Of a stretch of 7,211 nucleotides of DNA, positions 1 through 6,312 are shown one piece after another. The stretch's first letter is position 1. Each line of letters opens with the position of its first letter. Source of the DNA: Phycisphaerales bacterium UBA2402 (GTDB lineage Bacteria > Planctomycetota > Phycisphaerae > Phycisphaerales > UBA1924); the NCBI GenBank assembly GCA_002343715.1, contig DDSA01000261.1:1-7211 (forward strand), written 5' to 3'. A program made the position numbers and the translations under genes. Under the pieces are notes generated by a model. It was given only the letters and a program-made list of their open reading frames with translations, searched no databases and was not told the DNA's origin.

Positions 1-96
1 GAGTGCGGCCCCGACCGGCCGGGGGATCGCCGCGGTGCGGCCGGGACGAGAGGTGCTTGGGAGTTTCATGGCGGGCGGAGGGGAGAGTGTGGTCAT
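1..96 (-). CDS. Partial hypothetical protein (N-terminal 32 residues only)
   Basis: A minus-strand reading frame begins with ATG at 96 and stays open to the left edge, giving 32 residues that start MTTLSPPPAMKLPSTSRPGR. A second possible start is the methionine at residue 10. The codons are GC-rich at the third position, as in the neighbouring genes. The bases just before the ATG read GGGGTACATCCC, which resembles the initiation regions of the permease and lipoprotein genes in this window and supports the start. The fragment is rich in proline, serine and arginine and has no membrane segment or signal peptide, so it could be a disordered N-terminus. Its function cannot be told. It lies 191 bases downstream of the ABC operon in the same orientation, so it may have its own promoter. 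The plus strand is also open here in one frame, so coding is likely but not certain. Confidence 0.45.
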   Translation of the reverse strand, partial: MTTLSPPPAMKLPSTSRPGRTAAIPRPVGAAL

Positions 97-155
97 GGGA
101 TGTACCCCGATGTCCTGTTGTTTTAGACTGAAGAATCGTACGAAGACTTCCGCTC

Positions 156-184
156 AGCCTACACGAAATCACACCGGGTTACAA
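156..184 (-). promoter_or_regulatory. Candidate promoter for the left-edge gene
   Basis: Read on the minus strand, TTGTAA (184-179) is separated by 17 bases from TAGGCT (161-156). The first matches four of six positions of the sigma-70 -35 consensus and the second three of six of the -10. Transcription would begin about 50 bases before the ATG at 96. The spacing is ideal but the -10 is poor, so this is only a candidate. Confidence 0.2.
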
Positions 185-209
185 GGGGCGTGCAACGGGT
201 ATTTTTGAC

Positions 210-264
210 TATGGCCTCGGCATCGCAAGGGCCATATGGTTCTCTTCGCCCGATGGCTGCCGAG
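210..264. repeat. Cluster of overlapping inverted repeats after the ABC operon
   Basis: TATGGCC (210-216) pairs with GGCCATA (230-236) as a 7-bp stem with a 13-base loop. CTCGGCA (216-222) can instead pair with TGCCGAG (258-264), and CCATATGG (232-239) is a perfect palindrome lying across the first stem. The first two pairings share base 216 and the second would cut through the first loop, so they compete. The block sits 24 bases beyond the stop codon of the GldG-like gene. On the minus strand it is followed by an A-run rather than a T-run, so it is not a canonical intrinsic terminator. It could be a 3'-end structure, an attenuator-like element or chance. Confidence 0.35.
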
Positions 265-287
265 TAGAGACGCCAGTTGTATTGTCT

Positions 288-2456
288 TCAGCCGCGGATC
301 AACCTGACCAACGCGCCGCCAAGCAAGGCGAGCAGGGGCATGCCGAGTATGAGCGCGAGCCGAAGCCTCATGGCCTGCGACTCACCGATGGGAAGAACCA
401 TCGGCGCGGCTTGCGCGACCGGACTTTGCGCGATGAGTTCGGTCTGTCCCGCGAGCCAGTACACGGCGTTTTCAAAGAGTTCTAGATTCCCGGGGTTCGC
501 AGGGACGCGCCGGCCTTCCACAGCCGTGAGTCGCGAGGTCACCGGATCGATGAACCAACTATTGCTGCCGATGATAACCGCCCGTTGCGAAGGACGGCCG
601 GTCAGGAACCGCTCACTCGCGGCGGCAATCACCCACCGCTGCACCGCTCCACCCTGATCGGCCCCTCCGGGCCAACGGCTGTCGCGTCCCTCATCGAACT
701 TGGCGGCATCGGCGAGCAGGGATCGCTGTTCACGGGGCGTCTGCCAGATCCGAAGCCACTGCGATTCGAGCCAGAGGTTGGGCCCGGCGGGTACGGTCAA
801 AAGCGGTGTCACCGTGACTCGAGTTGGGTCCGCCGCGGCGTGCTTTTCCACAAGCGCGATGGGCCACGCGATGTACGTCGGAAGACCCCGGATCGCCGCG
901 GCGACGGGGTGGGCTCCTTCGTCCTCGACCTGCACGATCACATCAGTGTCGATCGTGCGGTTGCCCGCGGCCAAACTTTCACGAAGTAACGGACGCCCCG
1001 TTTCGCTCGTCAGCGCAAACCGAGCAAGAACTGAATCAATGGGATCACGCTCGCCGTACGTGGGAACAATCGACGGGTTCAGCGAGATGAGCAGGTTTCC
1101 GCCCTCCGCGGCGATGCGGTCCAACGCCTGTGCAAGTTTCTCGGCACGTTGGACTCCGGTCAGTTGGCCGCGAGAACCTGCGGAGGCGGATGAATCCGGA
1201 GCAAGGCTGGCGTAGACAACAGGTCGTTTGCCCTCCGGGTCAATGCCGGACAGGCGGGGCGGATCGGGCCGGACCACAACAGCCCATTCCACGAGATCGA
1301 TGCCGCGAAACTCCAGACGCTGGCGGAGCAAGGACAGGAGCGGCACATCGGCGAAGAACTCTCGAGGCTCGGCGTGCAGCATGACCACCACGGGCCTGAG
1401 GGGGTTACGCAAGGACTGGATGGCTGTGGCGAACAGTTCTTCCACACGGCGGCGTTGGTCAGCCTTCGCCGCACCGACAGCGTCGAGCCAGGCACCCGAG
1501 GGGAGGAGCGCGGTCACGTCGAGTGCGCAAAGACCTTCTCCGGGCGGACCGATGACAATCGCGGCACTCCCTGAACGCAGCGCGGTTACAACACGGAGCA
1601 AGTCGGGAGGTCGGAGTTTCCGCAAGGAATCAAGCACCACCGCGGCCTGGTCTCGACGCTGCTGCACCTGTGAGATCAATGACTTGGCGCTGTCGGCCGC
1701 GGGACCGGCGTTGTCGGGAATCTCGGCGAAGCGCCTGAGTTCCCCCGCGAGGGCCGCGAGTTGTTCGACGATCGGCGACAGTTGGGCCGTGATGGCGTTG
1801 GCCGCCTCATCCGTCAGCGCGACCGGAACGCCATCGATGACATGACCGATGGCAGCGGCGGCTTTGTCGGCGGCGGCCGAAAGGTCTTTGGCGGCCAGGC
1901 GCGCCCTGGCCGCTTCCTGTGTGAAGAAGTCACGGTTGGCTTTTCCCGCATCGGTTGCCGCGGGCACCTGCCCCTCGATGTCAAGGAGCCGCGGCGACAC
2001 AACATCGCTCAAGTTTGTGGCCAGCGATGTAACCGCACCCAAATGCAGTTCGATCGCGGCGACCTGCTGGCGGATGGTATCTACCTCCCTGGCGATCAAG
2101 CGTCGTATCAGGTCCTTGTACGCCGCGGCCCCGGCCGAGGTGGAAGTATCGATCAGAGTGTAGTTAAAACGTGGACTGTTCCGACGGAACTCTTCGAGAA
2201 CATCGCTGAGACGCTCCTTCGCGCGGCGGTCGATGGTCGTGAAATCAGCGGCGATAACGGCCTCGTATTGACCCGTCAGAAGGCCGAGCACCTTCTTGGT
2301 CCGATCGGCGAGCCGCTGGCTGCCTGTGGCGGTGACATCGAAACGCGCGTTGTACCTCCCTCCAAGTGAGATGCCCACCACCGCCACCGCCGTCACCGCG
2401 ATCGTGGTGATGAAGGTGTACAACCCCGCCCGCCCCCGTACACCGGTCAGCGCCAT
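288..2456 (-). CDS. GldG-like ABC transporter auxiliary protein with a long helical insertion
   Basis: This 722-residue protein is the auxiliary subunit of the ABC system encoded just upstream. It has one N-terminal membrane helix (about residues 11-32) and one C-terminal helix (about 698-719), which would leave the large middle part on one side of the membrane, probably periplasmic. After the first helix, the segment RFDVTATGSQRLADRTKKVL (38-57) matches the start of the GldG/ABC-auxiliary family, where a D-x-T motif is followed by a helix leading into a Rossmann-like domain. Family-like strands recur at 354-360, 453-460 and 625-635 (RAVIIGSNSWF). Residues about 110-290 are alanine-rich, charged and helical, probably coiled coil, and account for much of the excess over the roughly 550-600 residues usual for GldG. 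The ATG at 2456 overlaps the permease stop by 10 bases and follows a strong GGAGGT, so the frame's further upstream extension is rejected. The family assignment is firm but the substrate is unknown. Confidence 0.85.
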   Translation of the reverse strand: MALTGVRGRAGLYTFITTIAVTAVAVVGISLGGRYNARFDVTATGSQRLADRTKKVLGLLTGQYEAVIAADFTTIDRRAKERLSDVLEEFRRNSPRFNYTLIDTSTSAGAAAYKDLIRRLIAREVDTIRQQVAAIELHLGAVTSLATNLSDVVSPRLLDIEGQVPAATDAGKANRDFFTQEAARARLAAKDLSAAADKAAAAIGHVIDGVPVALTDEAANAITAQLSPIVEQLAALAGELRRFAEIPDNAGPAADSAKSLISQVQQRRDQAAVVLDSLRKLRPPDLLRVVTALRSGSAAIVIGPPGEGLCALDVTALLPSGAWLDAVGAAKADQRRRVEELFATAIQSLRNPLRPVVVMLHAEPREFFADVPLLSLLRQRLEFRGIDLVEWAVVVRPDPPRLSGIDPEGKRPVVYASLAPDSSASAGSRGQLTGVQRAEKLAQALDRIAAEGGNLLISLNPSIVPTYGERDPIDSVLARFALTSETGRPLLRESLAAGNRTIDTDVIVQVEDEGAHPVAAAIRGLPTYIAWPIALVEKHAAADPTRVTVTPLLTVPAGPNLWLESQWLRIWQTPREQRSLLADAAKFDEGRDSRWPGGADQGGAVQRWVIAAASERFLTGRPSQRAVIIGSNSWFIDPVTSRLTAVEGRRVPANPGNLELFENAVYWLAGQTELIAQSPVAQAAPMVLPIGESQAMRLRLALILGMPLLALLGGALVRLIRG

Positions 2457-3166
2457 CGACGCACCTCCAGCGAAACGATGGAGAGGAAGACGAACCACGC
2501 TGATGCCGTGACAAAGAAAACCACATGAGATGTATCGATGATACCTCGGGAGAAATCGAGCACTCGGGCTGTGATCCAAACGGAATCGAGCACGGCGCGA
2601 ATCGACGCCGGCGTGGTGGGCGGTGCCGAGCCCGCGAACATCAAAGCCAGGATCGAGAAGAGTGAGATCAGGAACGCCAGCGTGCCGTTGGCTGTCAACG
2701 TGCTGGCGAACGTTCCCAGGGCAAGGTACAGGCCGCCGAGGAGCAGCAGGCACAGGTATCCGGCGATCATCGGCCCCACATCCGGTTGGGGGCTGCTGAA
2801 CGAGCGAAGCACCACCGGGTACACCAGCGTTGGCGCCAGCATCGCCAGGAGAAACAAACACGCGCCGAAGTACTTGCCGAGGACAATGGCCGCCGAGGAG
2901 AGCGGCGCGGTGAATAGATTCTCGATCGTCCCCGCTCGGAGCTCCTCGGCCACCAGACGCATGGTGATGGCCGGAGCCACGGGGAGCAGGAGCCAGCCCG
3001 AGAGGGCGAAAAAGTCACGCAGGCTCGCGGCCTTGCCGGGCATCAGGATGCCCGTGGCGAAAACCAGGCCGGAGAGGAACAGATACAGCGCCAGAATAAT
3101 CCATCCCGCCGGCTGGCGGAAGTAGGCCGAGAGTTCACGCAGCGCAATCGGCCACGCGCCCCTCAT
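2447..3166 (-). CDS. ABC transporter permease, GldF/ABC-2 type
   Basis: This 239-residue integral membrane protein is the channel subunit of the ABC system. Six hydrophobic segments are visible, at about residues 21-43, 53-73, 99-121, 133-155, 161-179 and 214-232, with a short charged N-terminus (MRGAWPIALRELSAYFRQP) that is typical of ABC-2 permeases related to GldF. Between helices 2 and 3 lies EELRAGTIENLFTAPLS (74-90), which matches the E-x-x-x-GT-x-E-x-L-x-T-x-P motif of this family and probably forms the coupling region that contacts the ATPase. The length of about 240 residues is normal for the family. The start was chosen because its ATG overlaps the ATPase stop codon in ATGA and has GGGGG six bases upstream. 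The open frame running back to 3337 lies inside the ATPase gene and is not expected to be used. Transport direction and cargo cannot be inferred beyond export or membrane-remodelling roles known for relatives. Confidence 0.88.
   Translation of the reverse strand: MRGAWPIALRELSAYFRQPAGWIILALYLFLSGLVFATGILMPGKAASLRDFFALSGWLLLPVAPAITMRLVAEELRAGTIENLFTAPLSSAAIVLGKYFGACLFLLAMLAPTLVYPVVLRSFSSPQPDVGPMIAGYLCLLLLGGLYLALGTFASTLTANGTLAFLISLFSILALMFAGSAPPTTPASIRAVLDSVWITARVLDFSRGIIDTSHVVFFVTASAWFVFLSIVSLEVRRWR
2457..2468 (-). promoter_or_regulatory. Ribosome binding site fixing the start of the GldG-like gene
   Basis: On the minus strand GGAGGT (2468-2463) lies six bases before the ATG at 2456. It lies inside the last codons of the permease gene, so it decides between this start and a much longer upstream frame opening at 2861, and it suggests translational coupling. 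Confidence 0.75.
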
Positions 3167-4137
3167 GAAGTACCCCCATCGCTGCCCGGCTCGATCAACC
3201 GCAAAAACGCCTGTTCCAGGCTGGGTGACTCGCCGCGGAGTTCCCGCAGCAGGAACCCGCCCTGGCTCGCCGCAGTCGCGATGGCTTCGCGCAGATCGGG
3301 CGAACCGGCCTTGGCAAGTATGCGCCACTCGATCCACTCGCCTTCCTGACGACGCGTCCCGTCCCGTGTGATCTCCTGCACAAAGGGGAGATTGCCCATG
3401 GATTTGACGAAACGCTCCTCATCGGCCGCGCGCTGCACGCGGGCCTGCAGGACATACGAGTTCATGTCGCCGGGGGCACGGCCGAGACGCTCCGTGGGCG
3501 AATCAGCCCGCACCACACCACCGCTGATCACGATCACCCGGTCGCAGAGCACGGCCACCTCGGGAAGGATGTGCGAACTGACGAGCATCGTCCGATCCGC
3601 GGCGAGTTCCCTGACCAGTTGGCGGGTCTCGCGGATCTGTGTCGGGTCGAGTCCGTTGGTCGGCTCATCGAGGACCAGGACCGGCGGATTGTGAAGCATC
3701 GCCCCGGCTAGTCCGACGCGCTGCTTGTATCCCTTGCTCAAGTGCCCGATTCGTCGGTTGGCAACCTCTTTGAGCCAGCATCTTTCGAGAACTCGAGAAA
3801 GGGCGTGTCCTCTATCCGATCTCTGCAATCCATACAGCCGGGCACGATACAACAGGTATTCACGGACTCGCATCTCCGGATACAGAGGCGTCGATTCCGG
3901 AAGATAACCGATCTGGCGCCTTGCCGCGGCCGGCGAAGTGGCTGTATCCGCTCCTTGGATCGTGACTCTGCCCCGATCGGGCATGGTGAATCCCACGATC
4001 ATTCGAATAGTCGTCGTCTTGCCCGCGCCATTGGGGCCGAGCAGGGCAGCGACCTGACCGGGCGCTAACTCAAAGCTGACACCGCGAACGGCGTGAACCG
4101 GTCCGAAGGACTTGTGGAGGTGCTCGGCTACTACCAT
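3163..4137 (-). CDS. ABC transporter ATP-binding protein, GldA/CcmA type
   Basis: This 324-residue cytoplasmic ATPase drives the permease encoded after it. All nucleotide-binding motifs are present: Walker A GPNGAGKTT (34-42), signature LSKGYKQR (133-140), Walker B VLVLDEP with catalytic E158, D-loop GLDP (162-165) and H-loop H189. At the Q-loop position it reads GYLPE (77-81), with no glutamine, as is usual in the GldA-like branch. Residues about 220-324 form a C-terminal extension beyond the nucleotide-binding fold, as in many ABC-2 ATPases, which may help dimerisation or regulation. It is the first gene of the operon and its stop overlaps the permease ATG by four bases (ATGA). The start codon is preceded by a GGGGG tract about 11 bases upstream, and the family's normal N-terminus begins right after it. 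The family call is certain. Naming it gldA would overstate what is known, since gliding is not shown. Confidence 0.93.
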   Translation of the reverse strand: MVVAEHLHKSFGPVHAVRGVSFELAPGQVAALLGPNGAGKTTTIRMIVGFTMPDRGRVTIQGADTATSPAAARRQIGYLPESTPLYPEMRVREYLLYRARLYGLQRSDRGHALSRVLERCWLKEVANRRIGHLSKGYKQRVGLAGAMLHNPPVLVLDEPTNGLDPTQIRETRQLVRELAADRTMLVSSHILPEVAVLCDRVIVISGGVVRADSPTERLGRAPGDMNSYVLQARVQRAADEERFVKSMGNLPFVQEITRDGTRRQEGEWIEWRILAKAGSPDLREAIATAASQGGFLLRELRGESPSLEQAFLRLIEPGSDGGTS

Positions 4138-4278
4138 CCCGGTCAGCCCCCGTTCATCGCAGGGCTTGTCTCCTGGTACATCCCACGAGTACGTCCCCCC
4201 TTCTCCAACACCAAGACCTGCAAGCCCGCTGTCTCGATGCCCCCATCGAAGCCCCAGTCATCGGCGTTTCGGGTCTTA

Positions 4279-4284
4279 GTTATA
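4279..4284 (-). promoter_or_regulatory. Possible -10 element for the ABC operon
   Basis: TATAAC on the minus strand matches five of six bases of the sigma-70 -10 and is the most A/T-rich point of the 199-base divergent region. No convincing -35 is seen 16-18 bases upstream. Transcription would start about 135 bases before the ATPase ATG. The same bases read TATAGA on the plus strand (4281-4286), so either direction is possible. Confidence 0.22.
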
Positions 4285-4336
4285 GACTGCCAAACCCGCT
4301 CCGTATCGGACCCGGCCGACCAAGCCCCCTGTTCCG

Positions 4337-6052
4337 GTGCGGACACAGGCACCCCCGCTACACTATTTCCCGGGCGAACCGTCCGGGTTCCTCCCGCGAA
4401 AGGTCGCTGAACAGTTCGGAGCGAACCTGACTCGCGACCACAGCGACCCGCAGCAGAGACACGCATTGATCGATCGGGGAGACGACCACAGACAATCGAA
4501 CGGCGATACCGGGTCAGATGCCCGGATCGATGGCTTGTCGCGCGTTCTGCTCAACTCCATCGGCGAGGGCGTCGGGATCGTCGTTCGCGATGGCACGCTG
4601 GTCTGGTCGAACGACTTGATAAGAAGACTGAGCGGGTCGATGCTGGAACGCATCGCCGCGACTGTACGGAGTTATGACCGGGATCACCCGGCACCACCAC
4701 CCGGCGTCGCTCCCCGCGACGAGGGACCGACACCGACCTCCACAACGCTCCTCGTGGACGATGACAAGACGTACCAGGCTTTGGTCTCGCCGCTCGCGGG
4801 CGCGGAAGGGCTTGGCGTGCCCGCCGGCTGCGTCGTTGTGGTGGTGACGGATGTCACGGCGGCCCGCAGTCTGCGACAGAAGATCGATGCGATCGACCAG
4901 GCCGGGAGCGAACTCGTGCGTTTCGACGCCGATGTGGTCCGAAAGCACAACGCGCACGAGCGTTTGAAACTCCTGGAAACGAAGATTATCAAGTACGCCA
5001 GCACGCTCCTGCACTTCGATCATTTCGCCATCCGGCTGCTGGATGAACGAGCGAACAAGCTGGAACTGGTGATCGGGTACAACCTCCCTCCCGACTACGA
5101 CGCTTTCGTGATCCGACCTTCGCTCGAAGGCAACGGGATCAGCGGCCACGTGGCGGCCAGCGGGCGGAGTTACGTCTGCAACAACATCGCCGCGGACACT
5201 CTTTACCTGCCCGGCGTGGAAGGAGCGAAGAGTTCGCTGACCGTTCCTCTTCGCGTGCACGACAAGGTCATCGGGATCATGAACGTCGAGAGCCTCACGC
5301 TCGGGGCCTTCACGGAAGAGGACCGCCAACTCGGCGAAATATTCGCCCGCTACATCGCGCTCGCCATGCACATGCTCAATCTTCTCGTGGTCGAGCGCAG
5401 CGCTACCAATCAGAATGTTGCGGGCCGTGTCGAGGTCGAACTCAACGAGCCGCTCGAGGACATCATCCACGAGGTCGAGATCCTCCAGACGCAGACCGTC
5501 GCGGAGAGTGCCTCGGTCAAGAGCCATCTCAGCCGAATCATGGCCGACATCGAGTCGATCCGCACCCGCGTGAAAGAGTGCGCCGCGGGGCCGCAGACAT
5601 TGTTGGGCGTAGAGAAAGCCCTCGCCGACAAGTCCACCGATCCGCTGCTCCGCGGCAAGCGAGTGCTTATCGCCGATGATGCGTCCAAGATCCGCCGGAT
5701 CATCGGCGATGTGCTGTCGATGCGGGGTTGCATAGTCACCGTCTGCGAGCACGGGGGCGAGGCCATCACCGCTCTGGGTGTTTCGCCCGGGGGCTTTGAC
5801 CTGGTCCTCAGCGATATCATGATGCCCGATCACAACGGGTACGAGGTCTTCGCCGCGGCACGCAAGCACTGTCCGGGAGTGCCCGTCATCCTCATGACAG
5901 GCTTCGGCTACGACCCTCACCACTCCATCGTGCGAGCGCACGAAGAGGGGCTGCAGAGCGTGCTCTTCAAGCCGTTCCAGGTCGAACGGCTGCTCGATGA
6001 AGTACGAAAAGCCTTGAAACCAACCGACGGTGGTCCGAACAACGGCGGATGA
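4337..6052 (+). CDS. PAS-GAF-pseudo-DHp-receiver regulator without kinase domain
   Basis: This predicted cytoplasmic signalling protein has up to 571 residues. A PAS-like domain (about 64-185) contains LLNSIGEGVGIVVRDG and ends in the usual VVVVVTDVTAARSL. A GAF domain (about 205-350) follows. A helical pair (about 360-415) looks like a histidine-kinase dimerisation domain, but its H-box reads VELNEPL (367-373) where HELRTPL is typical, with valine in the histidine position. A complete receiver domain (about 440-560) follows, with acidic D447 and D448, phospho-acceptor D493 in LSDIMMP, T521 and K545 in LFKPF. There is no ATP-binding (HATPase_c) domain and no DNA-binding output. It probably receives phosphate from a separate kinase and signals through protein contacts. 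The start is uncertain: no ATG lies in frame before residue 102, GTG at 4337 is the first candidate, and TTG at 4466 or 4535 are alternatives. None has a good ribosome site. It is divergent from the ABC operon. Confidence 0.85.
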   Translation: MRTQAPPLHYFPGEPSGFLPRKVAEQFGANLTRDHSDPQQRHALIDRGDDHRQSNGDTGSDARIDGLSRVLLNSIGEGVGIVVRDGTLVWSNDLIRRLSGSMLERIAATVRSYDRDHPAPPPGVAPRDEGPTPTSTTLLVDDDKTYQALVSPLAGAEGLGVPAGCVVVVVTDVTAARSLRQKIDAIDQAGSELVRFDADVVRKHNAHERLKLLETKIIKYASTLLHFDHFAIRLLDERANKLELVIGYNLPPDYDAFVIRPSLEGNGISGHVAASGRSYVCNNIAADTLYLPGVEGAKSSLTVPLRVHDKVIGIMNVESLTLGAFTEEDRQLGEIFARYIALAMHMLNLLVVERSATNQNVAGRVEVELNEPLEDIIHEVEILQTQTVAESASVKSHLSRIMADIESIRTRVKECAAGPQTLLGVEKALADKSTDPLLRGKRVLIADDASKIRRIIGDVLSMRGCIVTVCEHGGEAITALGVSPGGFDLVLSDIMMPDHNGYEVFAAARKHCPGVPVILMTGFGYDPHHSIVRAHEEGLQSVLFKPFQVERLLDEVRKALKPTDGGPNNGG

Positions 6053-6057
6053 CACTC

Positions 6058-6073
6058 GCGAGTTCAAACTCGC
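6058..6073 (+). terminator. Hairpin just after the regulator stop codon
   Basis: GCGAGT and ACTCGC form a perfect 6-bp stem around a TCAA tetraloop, five bases after the TGA at 6050-6052. A perfect palindrome, ACTCGCGAGT (6054-6063), overlaps it. No T-run follows, so it may only protect the 3' end or aid termination in another way. Confidence 0.35.
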
Positions 6074-6108
6074 ATAGTTGATCCCACCGCGACCAACAGT
6101 GCGCAAGT

Positions 6109-6127
6109 GCGTGGACCACACCCACGC
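6109..6127 (+). terminator. Second small hairpin downstream of the regulator gene
   Basis: GCGTGG (6109-6114) and CCACGC (6122-6127) pair perfectly around a seven-base loop. Like the hairpin 36 bases upstream it has no T-run. Together the two could mark the end of the regulator transcript, but short GC stems are common by chance in this composition. Confidence 0.22.
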
Positions 6128-6255
6128 CGCGAACGGATGTGCCACCCGAGATCAACGCGTGCGAAACACGATCCGATCACAACGATCTCCATTCGTAGGT
6201 TCCCCGCCTGGCGGGAGAGGCCGATCCTCAAGGTCTAAGTACATCCTCCGTGGTG

Positions 6256-6261
6256 TATCAT
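6256..6261 (+). promoter_or_regulatory. Possible -10 element for the lipoprotein gene
   Basis: TATCAT matches five of six bases of the -10 consensus and lies 51 bases before the ATG at 6313, giving a leader of roughly 45 bases. The expected -35 position shows nothing close to TTGACA, so support is weak. Confidence 0.22.
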
Positions 6262-6299
6262 GCAAACCGAATTGGTGCTCGCGTTCGTTCACGTTCCTT

Positions 6300-6306
6300 G
6301 AGAGGT
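6300..6306 (+). promoter_or_regulatory. Ribosome binding site of the lipoprotein gene
   Basis: GAGAGGT lies six bases before the ATG at 6313. The following spacer, ACATCG, is nearly the same as the GCGTCG that separates GGAGGT from the start of the GldG-like gene. This sets the start and puts the lipobox at the right distance. Confidence 0.7.
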
Positions 6307-6312
6307 ACATCG

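Noticed and set aside
202..236. Intrinsic terminator for the ABC operon
   Set aside because: The T-run at 202-206 lies on the plus strand before the hairpin. On the minus strand, the operon's strand, an A-run follows the stem instead.
1228..1845. 205-residue plus-strand frame opposite the GldG-like gene
   Set aside because: Low-complexity serine/arginine translation typical of the antisense of an alanine-rich gene.
2457..2861. Upstream extension of the GldG-like frame to give an 857-residue protein
   Set aside because: The extra 135 residues lie wholly inside the permease gene in another frame, show no family similarity and would skip the strong GGAGGT-ATG at 2456.
2538..3125. 195-residue plus-strand frame across the permease gene
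   Set aside because: It is a shadow of the hydrophobic permease frame, with arginine- and serine-rich translation and no motif.
3167..3337. Upstream extension of the permease frame into the ATPase gene
   Set aside because: It overlaps the conserved ATPase reading frame. The ATGA overlap with GGGGG upstream gives a family-like N-terminus at 3166.
4143..4466. 107-residue minus-strand frame just upstream of the ATPase
   Set aside because: It overlaps the start of the regulator gene, has no motif and ends directly before the ATPase start without a convincing ribosome site of its own. A very short upstream frame (codons M-N-G-G) next to the ATPase is possible but unsupported.
5414..5590. Active histidine kinase core in the regulator
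   Set aside because: The H-box histidine is valine and no N, G1 or G2 box of an ATP-binding domain occurs before the receiver domain.
4514..6145. 543-residue open frame antisense to the regulator gene
   Set aside because: Long antisense frames are common in GC-rich DNA. The translation has no recognisable domain, while the plus-strand frame has clear PAS, GAF and receiver motifs.
6181..6225. Possible tRNA or small RNA around the CCCGC-CTG-GCGGG hairpin
   Set aside because: The stem is only five pairs and no cloverleaf arms or T-loop could be matched.
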